DNA from: Shouchella shacheensis
Lineage (GTDB): Bacteria > Bacillota > Bacilli > Bacillales > Bacillaceae_D
Direction: 5' to 3'
NCBI RefSeq assembly: GCF_001484965.1
Contig: NZ_KQ947393.1
Span: 262,234-326,233, forward strand
DNA: 64,000 nucleotides
Shown: positions 29,479-37,874 of the stretch, piece by piece
Layout: each line of letters opens with the position of its first letter
Position numbering within the stretch: the first letter of the stretch is position 1
Notes under the pieces: model-generated
Databases searched by the model: none
What the model was told of the DNA's origin: nothing
What the model saw: only the letters and a program-made list of their open reading frames with translations
Translations under genes and position numbers: made by a program

Positions 29479-29648
29479 TCAACTTTCGGAGTTGAAAATA
29501 CAGTGGATTCCCTGTTGCTCGTTGGTTGGAGAAGACCCTGGGGATTGTTGCGTCTCCTGTCGGAATGAGGCTCGATCCTATCGAGAATAGCTGCACCTAA
29601 TTCCCTTATACCAGTGGGTGAGGTGCACTTTTCGTGTCCGAAAGTTGA
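29479..29648 (+). other. structured element of unknown identity upstream of rarA
   Basis: A perfect 12-bp inverted repeat, TCAACTTTCGGA at 29479-29490 and its complement at 29637-29648, closes a 170-nt segment. Inside are hairpins CTCGAT/ATCGAG (3-nt loop) and TGCACCT/AGGTGCA, the second with an inner CCC/GGG. TAGATGA occurs one nt outside the left arm and two nt outside the right arm, so a small inverted-repeat (MITE-like) insertion with a 7-nt duplication is possible. The alternative is a regulatory or noncoding RNA read into rarA, whose start is 28 nt downstream. It does not fit T-box, SAM, 6S or SRP patterns. Confidence 0.5.
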
Positions 29649-29676
29649 ATTAGATGAAAGAAAGCGAGGGTTTCAG

Positions 29677-30942
29677 GTGAAAAAACAGCCTCTTGCCTAC
29701 CGCATGCGGCCAACAAACATTGATGATGTCATTGGGCAGCAAGACCTCTTGGGAGAAGGACAGCTGCTTCGCCGAATGATTGAAGCAAATCAGCTTTCTT
29801 CGATGGTTCTCTACGGCCCTCCCGGCACCGGTAAGACGTCCATTGCCCGTGCGATTGCTGGGACAAGCAATATTCACTTCCGCATGCTTAATGCGACCGT
29901 TCACAACAAGAAGGATATGGAAGTCGTTGTTGAAGAAGCAAAGATGTACGGAACGCTGATCCTGATTCTGGATGAGGTGCACCGCCTCGACAAAGCGAAG
30001 CAGGATTTTCTCTTGCCTCACCTCGAAAGCGGACTCCTTCTTTTAATTGGGGCCACAACCGCTAACCCGTACCACTCGATCAATCCAGCGATTCGCAGTC
30101 GCTGCCATATTTTTGAACTGGAACAGCTTCAAGCTCTCGATATTGAGAAGGCTTTGTTTCGAGCGCTGAAGGATAAAGAAAACGGGATTGGAACAGAAAC
30201 GGTTGAAATCGAAGACAAAGCGATTCGCCACTTGTCGCTCGCTTGCGGCGGCGATGTTCGAGCTGCGCTAAACGCCCTTGAGCTTGCTGTCCTCTCAACG
30301 CCAAAAACGACCGACAACGTGCGCAAGGTCTCATTAAAAACGGCGGAGCAGAGCATTCAAAAGAAAAGCATTCAGCACGATAAAAGCGGAGATGCTCACT
30401 ACGATGTGCTCTCCGCTTTCCAGAAGTCGATTCGTGGCAGTGACGTCAACGCCGCTCTTCACTACTTGGCCCGCTTGCTGGAAGCAGGGGATCTCGTCAG
30501 CATCCATCGTCGATTGCTTGTGATCGCCTATGAAGATATTGGTCTGGCCAATCCCCAGGCCGGCACACGCACACTCAGCGCCATCGAAGCAGCGGAACGT
30601 CTCGGCCTACCTGAGGCGCGCATCCCATTAGCGAACGCCGTCGTAGAGCTTGCCCTTTCCCCTAAGTCAAACAGTGCCTACGCGGGCATTAATGCAGCCA
30701 TTGAAGCACTGCAAAGCGGGGGGACCGGCGACGTACCTGTTCATTTAAAAGATGCCCACTACAAAGGCGCAAAAAATCTTGGGCGTGGAGTTACTTATAA
30801 ATACCCGCATGACTATGAAAACGGCTGGGTGCGGCAGCAGTATTTGCCTGACGCGATCATGGACCATGTTTATTTTAAACCAAAGCCGTCTGGGAAGTTC
30901 GAGATGGCGCTCGCGGACATTTACAAAAAAATACAAAATTAG
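29677..30942 (+). CDS. rarA: replication-associated recombination protein RarA (MgsA/YrvN)
   Basis: 421 residues from the GTG 6 nt after AGGG; the frame runs further upstream into the structured element, where family similarity is lost. AAA+ ATPase with PLAYRMRP, Walker A LYGPPGTGKTSIARA, Walker B LILDEVHRLDKAKQD, sensor 1 IGATTANPY and Arg finger NPAIRSRC, then a C-terminal tetramerisation part (AGDLVSIHRRLLVIAYEDIGLANP; PKSNSAYAGI). It works at stalled forks with SSB. It is transcribed from the plus strand, away from the cymR side. Confidence 0.95.
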   Translation: MKKQPLAYRMRPTNIDDVIGQQDLLGEGQLLRRMIEANQLSSMVLYGPPGTGKTSIARAIAGTSNIHFRMLNATVHNKKDMEVVVEEAKMYGTLILILDEVHRLDKAKQDFLLPHLESGLLLLIGATTANPYHSINPAIRSRCHIFELEQLQALDIEKALFRALKDKENGIGTETVEIEDKAIRHLSLACGGDVRAALNALELAVLSTPKTTDNVRKVSLKTAEQSIQKKSIQHDKSGDAHYDVLSAFQKSIRGSDVNAALHYLARLLEAGDLVSIHRRLLVIAYEDIGLANPQAGTRTLSAIEAAERLGLPEARIPLANAVVELALSPKSNSAYAGINAAIEALQSGGTGDVPVHLKDAHYKGAKNLGRGVTYKYPHDYENGWVRQQYLPDAIMDHVYFKPKPSGKFEMALADIYKKIQN

Positions 30943-30949
30943 CGGTGAC

Positions 30950-30985
30950 AAGGATGGAAAAGAAGAAAATTTTTCCATCCTTTTG
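30950..30985 (+). terminator. rarA terminator
   Basis: A 12-bp stem AAGGATGGAAAA / TTTTCCATCCTT with a 9-nt loop ends in TTTTG, 8 nt after the rarA stop. Confidence 0.9.
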
Positions 30986-31104
30986 CATAGGCGAGCAGCT
31001 TCGCAAACGTCGAATCGAGGCTCGTTCAGGAAATTAGTATAATTTCCATCCTCTTTGGCAAAAGTAGAAACAAGACTTCAAGAAAGTAAAAGGGGATGTA
31101 TTCC

Positions 31105-31731
31105 ATGAAAATTAGACAAGACGCGTGGTCTCACGAAGATGATGTGTTGCTTGCTGAAACCGTCTTAAACCATATTAAAGAAGGAAGCACCCAGCTTCGT
31201 GCCTTTGATGAAGTAGGGGATGCTCTTAACCGAACATCAGCGGCGTGTGGCTTTCGCTGGAACGCCGTCGTTCGTCAAAAGCATATCCATGTTATAGCGG
31301 AAGCAAAACGTGAGCGCAAAGAGCGCAAGCGAGCGGCTTCCTATCCTTACTATACGAGAAACGTAGCATCACCAACGCTCGAAGCCTCTCCGGTTGTTGA
31401 GTACGAAAGGGACACAGCGTCCTCGCCAACGCTGGCTTCGATCATATCACAGCTTCAGCAATACGCCGCTCATGACCGTCAGACATCGGCAATTGAGATC
31501 GAAAACAAAGAGCTTAAAGCAGAGCTGAACCTGCTTCAGCGCAGGCTAAAAGAACTGGAAACCGCAATGCAAAAAAACAAGCAAGATCATAGCATGATAG
31601 AGGAAGATTACCAGTCATTGATTCAAATTATGAACCGAGCACGTCGTCTCGCGATCCTTGAAGAGGAAGAGGGCGAAAACGCGACCTTTAAAATGGATAA
31701 AAACGGCAACCTTGAAAAAGTGGCTAAGTAA
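31105..31731 (+). CDS. RsfA-family prespore-type transcriptional regulator
   Basis: 208 residues from the ATG 9 nt after AAGGGG. The N-terminal Myb/SANT-like domain (RQDAWSHEDDVLLAETVLNHI, TQLRAFDEVGDALNRTSAACGFRWN) is the hallmark of the RsfA/YlbO/YwfN group. A variable linker and a C-terminal coiled coil (about 130-185, IEIENKELKAELNLLQRRL) follow. RsfA fine-tunes sigma-F genes in the forespore of B. subtilis. A TATAAT-like -10 lies near 31040 without a good -35. B. subtilis has no such gene at this place. Confidence 0.85.
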   Translation: MKIRQDAWSHEDDVLLAETVLNHIKEGSTQLRAFDEVGDALNRTSAACGFRWNAVVRQKHIHVIAEAKRERKERKRAASYPYYTRNVASPTLEASPVVEYERDTASSPTLASIISQLQQYAAHDRQTSAIEIENKELKAELNLLQRRLKELETAMQKNKQDHSMIEEDYQSLIQIMNRARRLAILEEEEGENATFKMDKNGNLEKVAK

Positions 31732-31771
31732 TTCGAAAAGCAAAGACGCTTCTACACGCTGCAGTTAGACA

Positions 31772-31806
31772 ACGGACAGCCTGTCCCTTGGGGAATGGCT
31801 GTCCGT
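31772..31806 (+). terminator. hairpin after the RsfA-like gene
   Basis: A 10-bp perfect stem ACGGACAGCC / GGCTGTCCGT with a 15-nt loop lies 40 nt past the stop. It lacks a clear T-run on either strand, so termination may be weak. The following 31807-31964 shows nothing I can support. Confidence 0.5.
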
Positions 31807-31964
31807 AGTTATGTGTAGCGATGGATCGTCATCCCTTTAAGAAACTTAGTCATTCCATGTGCAGCCATAATCAAACCAAATACGGATGGGACGTAAAAGC
31901 GGGAGCTTGACCTTGCAATCAAGACTTGCTCGGCGGAGATTATTGGATAAACGAACATCAAAGC

Positions 31965-31990
31965 ACAAAAAAAGCACCGTCTCGGTACTT
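31965..31990 (-). terminator. terminator of 6S RNA
   Basis: On the minus strand AGTACC pairs with GGTGCT (one G-T pair) around GAGAC and is followed by TTTTTTTG, directly after the 6S RNA closing stem. Confidence 0.75.
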
Positions 31991-31994
31991 TAAG

Positions 31995-32184
31995 AATAGC
32001 TATCCCGACTATGCCGTAGGTAAGTAAAGCTTTGAACCTGCGAGGCAGGTGGGTGCTTAGCGTTGATCTTTTTACGTCCTCAGCTTCCGAGGCGTGCAAG
32101 CCAATCAACAACGGCAAGCTCCCTTTTTTAAAGTGTTGGCTCAAACGTTAACGCCCTACGAACATTTCAGGATAGCGATTGATT
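31995..32184 (-). ncRNA. ssrS: 6S RNA
   Basis: About 190 nt. The 5' part (CTATCCTGAAATGTTCG) and 3' part (GGTTCAAAGC...TTAC..CCTACGGCATAGTCGGGATAG) follow the order of conserved blocks of E. coli 6S RNA, including the CACC/GGTTCA hairpin and the terminal arm with CCTC/GAGG. GCTATCC at the 5' end pairs with GGGATAGC at the 3' end as the closing stem. 6S RNA mimics an open promoter and binds sigma-A RNA polymerase in slow growth. Its place near aspS agrees with what I recall for bsrA in B. subtilis. Ends are estimated from promoter and stem. Confidence 0.85.
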
Positions 32185-32190
32185 ACAATG

Positions 32191-32219
32191 ATTATAGCAT
32201 CGTTTCTTCTGAGTAGCAA
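32191..32219 (-). promoter_or_regulatory. promoter of 6S RNA
   Basis: TTGCTA (32219-32214), a 17-nt spacer and TATAAT (32196-32191) with an upstream TG (extended -10). The start would fall near 32184, just before the 6S closing stem. Confidence 0.8.
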
Positions 32220-32345
32220 GCGCTTCCTTGTCAAAATAGTTTTTTAGTTTAACTGTCCCCTTTTCGCTGAACTCCCGAAATCCCTCTCGGTCGCAATCGT
32301 TCCGTCAATATGGTACATTGGCTCTAGAAAAAGGAGGGCGGTAGT

Positions 32346-32651
32346 ATGGCTGAACGAGCAACACAGCGCTGCATTGAAGTACGCCAAGAAATTGGCTGGA
32401 TTGAAAAACGAGTCGTTGAAACATCTTTTGACATGAAGCTTTTTGACGACCGAATTGAAGTGAAAAACGATGCCTTTCCCATTGATTCTGTGTTTGACAT
32501 TTCCTACCGCATGCAAAGCGGCGACAACAATATCGGTTTTATGTACCTGCATACGAGCCAGGGCGTGCGTACATACAACATCAAAATAGAACCACACCAT
32601 TTTATTGATGAATTTAAAAAGATCGTTCCTCCAACTACATTCAACGATTAA
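32346..32651 (+). CDS. conserved hypothetical protein of about 100 residues
   Basis: 101 residues, ATG after a strong AAAGGAGGG. Alternating hydrophobic and charged residues suggest a compact beta-rich fold (MKLFDDRIEVKNDAFPIDSVFDISYRM, GFMYLHTSQGVRTYNIKIEP, HHFIDEFKKI), reminiscent of small PH-like domains. No catalytic motif or membrane segment is seen. It is transcribed away from 6S RNA and ends 4 nt before the 3' end of convergent hom. I do not recognise the family with certainty. Confidence 0.7.
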   Translation: MAERATQRCIEVRQEIGWIEKRVVETSFDMKLFDDRIEVKNDAFPIDSVFDISYRMQSGDNNIGFMYLHTSQGVRTYNIKIEPHHFIDEFKKIVPPTTFND

Positions 32652-32655
32652 TGAG

Positions 32656-33864
32656 CTAGTGTGTGTGCTCCATCTGCTTCTCGAATTCCCCGTAAATGCG
32701 ATAGAGAGGATAAGGTAAGTGCGACGTCCGTTCGGCTTCAATAACGAACAAGGCTCCTTCTTCGTATGAACGGGCGACATGAATAGTAATTCCTCTCTCT
32801 CCCAAGGAATGCTTCACTGCGGATACATCCTCTCTACTCGAAAAGACCGCGTATTGCTGCTTGGCTTCTCGCTCGCTCCAAGGAGTCGCGCGCGGGGACC
32901 TCCGCAAATAACTGGCTCGTTCGTGAAGCACAAAATCCTCGACAACACTGTTGGCCGTTGCCGCTCCCCCTGCACCTGGACCCGTGAACAGTAGCTCACC
33001 AATGTCTTCTCCTTCCACAAGCACACCATTCGTTACACCGCTCACGCTGTAAAAGGGGTGTGAGCGATGCACAAGAGCAACGCCCACACGCCCAACCGGC
33101 TTGCCGTTCGTGTCGCATTCCGCCTCCGCCACAAGCTTCATCGAGAATCCATGCTCCCTCGCAATCTGGACCTGCCAATGATGGAGCGATTCAAGTCCTG
33201 TGCGGCCAATGGCTTCTTCCTGTGGCCACGAGCCAAAAGCCAACTTGCTGAGGATCCGAATTTTATACCACGCATCATATCCGCTCACATCAGCGGTTGG
33301 GTCTTCTTCCGCATAGCCGAGCTGCTGCGCTTCTTTGAGAACCTCGCTATAGCTTCTTCCGTGCTCCGTCATTTCCGTCAACATATAGTTTGTCGAACCA
33401 TTTAAAATCCCGGAGATTCGCGCCACGTCGGTCGTGGCGAGCGTTGATTTTAATGCGCTCACAATTGGAATTGCTCCAGCAACGCAAGCGTCATAGCTGT
33501 AATACGTCCCGTGCATTTGCGCTAGTTCTTCGAGTTCCTCCCCGTGCTCGGAGACTAGCTTTTTATTGGCAGTCACCACCGCTGTCCCCCGCGTAAGAAG
33601 CGCTTTGGTGTAGGTATAGGCAGGGTCTACACCGTTCATCGCTTCGAAGACCACATCATAGGTACACGCCTCTGAAAACAACTCCCAGTCGGTCGTTGTT
33701 AGAAGCTCCCCTTTGCCTTTTCTACCTTTGTCTCGATCCTTGACGAGAATACAAACCACGTCTAGGCGTGCTTTCAAGAGACGTTGCATCTCCTCTTTTG
33801 ATTCTTCAATACGCTTAAAGACACTGCTCCCCACAGTGCCAAGTCCAATCATCCCCAGGTTCAT
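32656..33864 (-). CDS. hom: homoserine dehydrogenase
   Basis: 402 residues. Nucleotide loop IGLGTVGSSVF, then VVTANKKLVSEHG, GILNGSTNYMLTEM and the catalytic EEDPTADVSGYDAWYKIRIL with the key Asp and Lys. The C-terminal 70 residues (AVFSSREDVSAVKHSLGERG) would be a divergent, short ACT-like domain; family members are often somewhat longer. It stands alone, without thrC and thrB downstream, and is preceded by a SAM-I riboswitch, so this copy is expected to serve methionine synthesis rather than threonine. Confidence 0.95.
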   Translation of the reverse strand: MNLGMIGLGTVGSSVFKRIEESKEEMQRLLKARLDVVCILVKDRDKGRKGKGELLTTTDWELFSEACTYDVVFEAMNGVDPAYTYTKALLTRGTAVVTANKKLVSEHGEELEELAQMHGTYYSYDACVAGAIPIVSALKSTLATTDVARISGILNGSTNYMLTEMTEHGRSYSEVLKEAQQLGYAEEDPTADVSGYDAWYKIRILSKLAFGSWPQEEAIGRTGLESLHHWQVQIAREHGFSMKLVAEAECDTNGKPVGRVGVALVHRSHPFYSVSGVTNGVLVEGEDIGELLFTGPGAGGAATANSVVEDFVLHERASYLRRSPRATPWSEREAKQQYAVFSSREDVSAVKHSLGERGITIHVARSYEEGALFVIEAERTSHLPYPLYRIYGEFEKQMEHTH

Positions 33865-33929
33865 TTCTGCACTCCCTCATCAACGTCTATACGTTCAATT
33901 GATCTGACATCCTACCCACCGCACCTAGA

Positions 33930-34076
33930 CAAAAACCCTTCTCGATAAGAAAAGGGTTTCACGCCTCACTCATCTTCCAGAGCCTAAGCTCTGCTGAACG
34001 TAGCACCTTTGTTTGCTTGGCACACAAACCGGTTGCCGGGCGTCATGGGGTCAGTCCCTCAGCCACTCTTGATAAG
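33930..34076 (-). promoter_or_regulatory. SAM-I (S-box) riboswitch of hom
   Basis: On the minus strand the aptamer blocks appear in order: CTTATCAAGAGTGGC, GAGGGACTGACCC, GATGACGCCCGGCAACC-like core, AAGGTGCTA, CAGCAGAG and GGAAGATGAG (34076-33969). A terminator hairpin AAACCCTT / AAGGGTTT with a T-run (33960-33930) follows. Binding of S-adenosylmethionine should terminate transcription before hom. Confidence 0.95.
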
Positions 34077-34095
34077 TTTATTGTTGGTTTTGCTC

Positions 34096-34124
34096 ATTGT
34101 AAGGCAGCTGGTGGTGTCTGTCAA
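34096..34124 (-). promoter_or_regulatory. sigma-A promoter of the hom riboswitch transcript
   Basis: TTGACA (34124-34119), exactly 17 nt, TACAAT (34101-34096). The -35 overlaps the aspS stop codon, so hom has its own promoter without a gap after aspS. Confidence 0.85.
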
Positions 34125-35893
34125 CTGCGCTTTCCAATAATCGATACATTCAGTTCAATCAACTGATCCAAACTCACTTCGTTCGGAGCATTCGTTAACA
34201 GATCACTCGCACTTGCTGTTTTCGGGAAGGCAATGACCTCACGCAAGTTCGTGCGACCGGCAAGCAACATCACAATCCGGTCAAGGCCAAGGGCAATCCC
34301 GCCATGAGGGGGCGTCCCGTATTCAAACGCTTCAAGCAAGAACCCAAATTCCTTCTTCGCCGCTTCTTCTGATAAACCAAGTAGCTGGAACATATTCATT
34401 TGAAGCTCCTGCTCATATATACGCTGTGATCCGCCGCCAAGCTCGTAGCCATTAAGCACAAGATCATAGGCCTCCGCCCGTACGTTCTCCGGCTCTGTGT
34501 CCATAAGTTCAATGTCTTCAGTTTTCGGACGTGTGAACGGGTGATGCAGCGCTACATACCGCTTGGCCTCAGCGTCATATTCCACGAGTGGAAAATCCGT
34601 TACCCATAAGAAGTTAAATTTGCTCTCATCAATCAAGTGAAACTCCTTGCCAAACTTTAAACGGAGGGCGCCAAGAGCGTCATAAACGACGTTTGCCTTA
34701 TCTGCACCGAAGAAGAGCAAATCTCCGTCCTCAGCAGCCATCGCCTCAAACAACGCCTCGGTCTGAGCTTCATTGAAAAACTTGGCAATGGGCCCTTTGA
34801 GTCCGTCGCCCTCCACCTTCAGCCACGCAAGCCCTTTCGCTCCATATTGCTTAACGAAGTCGGTGAGCGCATCAATCTCCTTGCGTGAGAGCTTATCCGC
34901 CCCGCCTTTAAGGTTCAACCCGTTGACGATCCCACCGCTTGCAAGCGCGCCCTGAAACACGTTGAACGTTGTATCCTTCAAAACGTCGGATAGCTCCACA
35001 AGCTCCATCCCAAAACGTGTATCCGGCTTATCTGAACCGTAGCGGCTCATCGCTTCCGCATACGTCATGCGCGGAAACGGGGCGGCAACGTCTAGGCCGT
35101 GCGTATCGAGCATAATCGCACTCATCATCCGCTCGGTCATCGCAAGTACGTCTTCAGTCTCAAGGAAGCTTGTTTCAATATCAATCTGTGTAAATTCAGG
35201 CTGACGGTCCGCGCGCAAGTCTTCATCCCGGAAGCAGCGAACAATCTGAAAGTATTTCTCAAACCCTGAAACCATGAGCAATTGTTTGAAGATTTGCGGC
35301 GACTGCGGCAGCGCATAGAACTGGCCATGGTGTACGCGGCTTGGTACAAGATAGTCACGCGCTCCTTCAGGGGTGCTCTTCGTCAGCATCGGCGTCTCAA
35401 TTTCAAGGTAACCGTCGCTATCAAGAAAATCACGGATTTGCTTCGTCACACGATGCCGGAGGGCAAACGTTTCCTGCATATCCGGACGCCGCAAGTCTAA
35501 ATAGCGATATTTCAAGCGCACGTCTTCGGAGGCGTCTGTGTTCGCAGAAATTTGGAATGGCAACGACTTTGAACTGTTTAATAGCTCGAGCTCATGCACA
35601 TGTACTTCAATGGCCCCGGTAGCGAGCTTATCGTTTACTGCTTTGGCATCGCGCTCAACCACGATTCCCTTTAGGGCAAGAACGTACTCATTCCGAATGC
35701 CGTCGGCGACCTCCAGTGTCTGCGGGTTGATCTCCGGGCTGAAAACGACTTGCACGATGCCGGAACGATCGCGTACATCAAGAAAGATCACCTGACCTAG
35801 ATCCCGTCTGCGTTGGACCCATCCTTTCAACTCAACTTCTTGACCAGCAAGCTCAATGCCGAGCTCGCCGCAGCCATGTGTCCTTGTGATCAT
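34121..35893 (-). CDS. aspS: aspartyl-tRNA synthetase
   Basis: 590 residues, the bacterial AspRS length. N-terminal OB-fold anticodon domain ([23 protein letters not shown]), class II motif 2 ([20 protein letters not shown]), GAD insertion domain in the middle, and motif 3 near the C-terminus ([14 protein letters not shown]). Its ATG overlaps the hisS stop as ATGA; the hisS-aspS operon is controlled by the T-box upstream of hisS. Confidence 0.98.
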   Translation of the reverse strand: MITRTHGCGELGIELAGQEVELKGWVQRRRDLGQVIFLDVRDRSGIVQVVFSPEINPQTLEVADGIRNEYVLALKGIVVERDAKAVNDKLATGAIEVHVHELELLNSSKSLPFQISANTDASEDVRLKYRYLDLRRPDMQETFALRHRVTKQIRDFLDSDGYLEIETPMLTKSTPEGARDYLVPSRVHHGQFYALPQSPQIFKQLLMVSGFEKYFQIVRCFRDEDLRADRQPEFTQIDIETSFLETEDVLAMTERMMSAIMLDTHGLDVAAPFPRMTYAEAMSRYGSDKPDTRFGMELVELSDVLKDTTFNVFQGALASGGIVNGLNLKGGADKLSRKEIDALTDFVKQYGAKGLAWLKVEGDGLKGPIAKFFNEAQTEALFEAMAAEDGDLLFFGADKANVVYDALGALRLKFGKEFHLIDESKFNFLWVTDFPLVEYDAEAKRYVALHHPFTRPKTEDIELMDTEPENVRAEAYDLVLNGYELGGGSQRIYEQELQMNMFQLLGLSEEAAKKEFGFLLEAFEYGTPPHGGIALGLDRIVMLLAGRTNLREVIAFPKTASASDLLTNAPNEVSLDQLIELNVSIIGKRS

Positions 35894-37176
35894 TGCTTCC
35901 TCTCCTTTTGTAATCCTCTTAAAATAGTAGGAATAAGATCTGTTAGCGCCACTTGATCTTGCTCCCCCGTTTCCATTTGTTTCACATTGGCCACCCCAGC
36001 TTCCAGCTCATCGTCGCCCAAAATGACCGTGAACTTAGCTTCATGGCGATCCGCTGCTTTGAGCTGTGCCTTCATCTTTTTGTCAAGATAATCTTTATCG
36101 GCACGTATTCCCGCCTGGCGCAAATCATGGAGCACCTTTACCGACTGTGTTTTCGCCTGCTCGCCAAGTGTCACAAGGTAACAATCGAGCGCTGGCTTCG
36201 TTGGCGTGTAAGCTCCTTCCGCCTTCATTGCCATGATGATGCGCTCAATCGAAAACGCAAAGCCGATCCCGGGGGTATCTGGCCCGCCAAATTCTTCTAC
36301 AAGACCGTTGTAGCGCCCCCCACCACATAGCGTTGTAATCGCCCCAAAGCCTTCACCTGTGCTCATCAATTCAAAAGCGGTGTGATTGTAATAATCAAGC
36401 CCACGCACGAGCGTCGGGTCGACAACATACGGTATGCCAAGCACGTCAAGTGCCGCCTTTAACTCGTTAAAATACGTTTTTGACTTTTCGTTCAGATAGT
36501 CGAGAATCGACGGAGCTGTCCCCATAAGAGGGTGATCCTTGTCTTTCTTACAGTCAAGAATACGCAGTGGGTTCTTTTCCAACCGCTGTTGACAATCCGA
36601 ACAAAATTCACCAATGCGTGGCTTAAAGTGAGCGATCAGTGCCTCGCGGTGGGCGGTACGACTTTCCAGATCACCAAGGGAATTGACCACAAGCGATAAG
36701 TGATGGAGCCCAAGCTCCTGGCAAATGTCAACCAATAGTGCAAGCACTTCGGCATCGAGCTGTGGACTCGCACTCCCAAGCGCCTCAACCCCAAACTGAA
36801 CAAATTGCCGCATGCGTCCAGCCTGCGGGCGCTCATAGCGAAACATCGGTCCTGTATAGTACAGCTTTGTTGGCTGATTCGCCGAGCCGTAGAGCTTATG
36901 GTTAACATAGGCCCGAGTCACAGAGGCCGTGCCCTCTGGGCGGAGCGTAAGGCTGCGATCACCACGGTCCGTGAATGTGTACATCTCTTTTTGTACAATA
37001 TCGGTCGTATCCCCCACTCCGCGCGTGAACACTTCCGTATGTTCAAAAATGGGCGTACGAATTTCTTCAAAATTATAGGCGCGGCATTTCTCTGCGGCGA
37101 CCTTTTCAATATACTGCCAAACTTCTACATCTCCTGGTAAAATGTCTTGCGTGCCCCGCGGCAGCTGCATGTTCAT
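35890..37176 (-). CDS. hisS: histidyl-tRNA synthetase
   Basis: 428 residues from the ATG that gives [16 protein letters not shown], in register with other HisRS; the longer frame upstream lies in the leader. Class II core with [14 protein letters not shown], motif 2 [21 protein letters not shown], the histidine-specific [13 protein letters not shown] and the motif 3 region [12 protein letters not shown]-terminal anticodon domain from about 330. First gene of the hisS-aspS operon. Confidence 0.97.
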   Translation of the reverse strand: MNMQLPRGTQDILPGDVEVWQYIEKVAAEKCRAYNFEEIRTPIFEHTEVFTRGVGDTTDIVQKEMYTFTDRGDRSLTLRPEGTASVTRAYVNHKLYGSANQPTKLYYTGPMFRYERPQAGRMRQFVQFGVEALGSASPQLDAEVLALLVDICQELGLHHLSLVVNSLGDLESRTAHREALIAHFKPRIGEFCSDCQQRLEKNPLRILDCKKDKDHPLMGTAPSILDYLNEKSKTYFNELKAALDVLGIPYVVDPTLVRGLDYYNHTAFELMSTGEGFGAITTLCGGGRYNGLVEEFGGPDTPGIGFAFSIERIIMAMKAEGAYTPTKPALDCYLVTLGEQAKTQSVKVLHDLRQAGIRADKDYLDKKMKAQLKAADRHEAKFTVILGDDELEAGVANVKQMETGEQDQVALTDLIPTILRGLQKERKQ

Positions 37177-37224
37177 TTCCTTCTCTCCTTTTAGCGGCGT
37201 TGTCACCGCGCTCTTCCTTCTCCC

Positions 37225-37530
37225 TGGGCGCATTAAAAAACTCCCGCCCCTGATGAATGCTTATCATCAGGGACGAGAGTATCTCCCGTGGTGCCACCCA
37301 AATTGAGGCCAAAGCCTCCACTTTTTGGCTGTTAACGCCAGCGTACGTTTTCTTCTACTGCGCAGTGTGGTTCAAAGAAAAATCCTCGAAGGTGTTCGTT
37401 CATTAAGACAGACGTGAGGGCTCTCAGCCACGGCCCCTCATCTCTGATTCATCTGATTGTTCTTAACTACTGTGCCTTGTCATCGGTACGTTTTCATACA
37501 TCATCATGTAGGATCTAGTAAGGTTGCTTT
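37225..37530 (-). promoter_or_regulatory. T-box leader of hisS-aspS
   Basis: The T-box sequence GGGTGGCACCACGG (37299-37286, minus strand) precedes a long terminator hairpin (37279-37232) formed by CTCTCGTCCCTGATGA and its partner, ending in TTTTTT. Stem I occupies about 37380-37500. A CAC at 37394-37392 within GAACACCTTCG is a candidate histidine specifier. It explains most of the 388 nt between hisS and the next gene. Confidence 0.9.
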
Positions 37531-37532
37531 TA

Positions 37533-37561
37533 ATCATACGAATTGGAGCGCTCGCTGTCAA
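37533..37561 (-). promoter_or_regulatory. sigma-A promoter of hisS-aspS
   Basis: TTGACA (37561-37556), 17-nt spacer, TATGAT (37538-37533), just upstream of the T-box leader. Confidence 0.88.
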
Positions 37562-37564
37562 TAG

Positions 37565-37726
37565 TTAATTGCGATTTTGCTGCTGTTTGTAGGCGAGCAC
37601 GTCGCGCGGGGACAGGCCCGTCTCATGAAGATACTCCCAAGCTTTGTCAACGATGTCGATTTCCGTGAATTCAATCTCCTGTTTCACGCTACTCATATGA
37701 GATTCATGCTTGTTATTCAGCCGCAT
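37565..37726 (-). CDS. small hypothetical protein
   Basis: 53 residues from an ATG 7 nt after GGGGAG. The C-terminal 35 residues (IEFTEIDIVDKAWEYLHETGLSPRDVLAYKQQ) look like two amphipathic helices; no membrane segment or cysteine is present. It ends 4 nt before the hisS promoter. The good ribosome binding site supports expression; I do not recognise it. Confidence 0.5.
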   Translation of the reverse strand: MRLNNKHESHMSSVKQEIEFTEIDIVDKAWEYLHETGLSPRDVLAYKQQQNRN

Positions 37727-37834
37727 GGCCCCGCTCCCCTTTAACGATGTGGTTCTAGATAGGATAGCCAAGATATAGGCTTTCTAAACACGTTCCAACA
37801 CAGTTTGCAAGGAGACGTTCCATCAGCATGCGAA

Positions 37835-37862
37835 GAACACTTAAGGGCTCCCTTAAGTGTTC
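37835..37862 (-). terminator. hairpin after the Gfo/Idh/MocA gene
   Basis: A 12-bp perfect stem GAACACTTAAGG / CCTTAAGTGTTC with a 4-nt loop lies 13 nt past the stop. The T-tract is short (TTCTTC), so termination may be partial. Confidence 0.6.
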
Positions 37863-37874
37863 ACTCGTATTCCT

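Noticed and set aside
29479-29648. First thought to be 6S RNA because of its place near rarA
   Set aside because: Its blocks do not match 6S RNA, while the minus-strand segment 31995-32184 does, with promoter and terminator.
31809-32144. 111-codon minus-strand frame over 6S RNA
   Set aside because: It coincides with the RNA gene and its terminator, and no ribosome binding site or conserved pattern is present.
32244-32780. 178-codon minus-strand frame opposite the small conserved gene
   Set aside because: The plus-strand gene has a strong ribosome binding site; this frame also crosses into hom and shows no conserved pattern.
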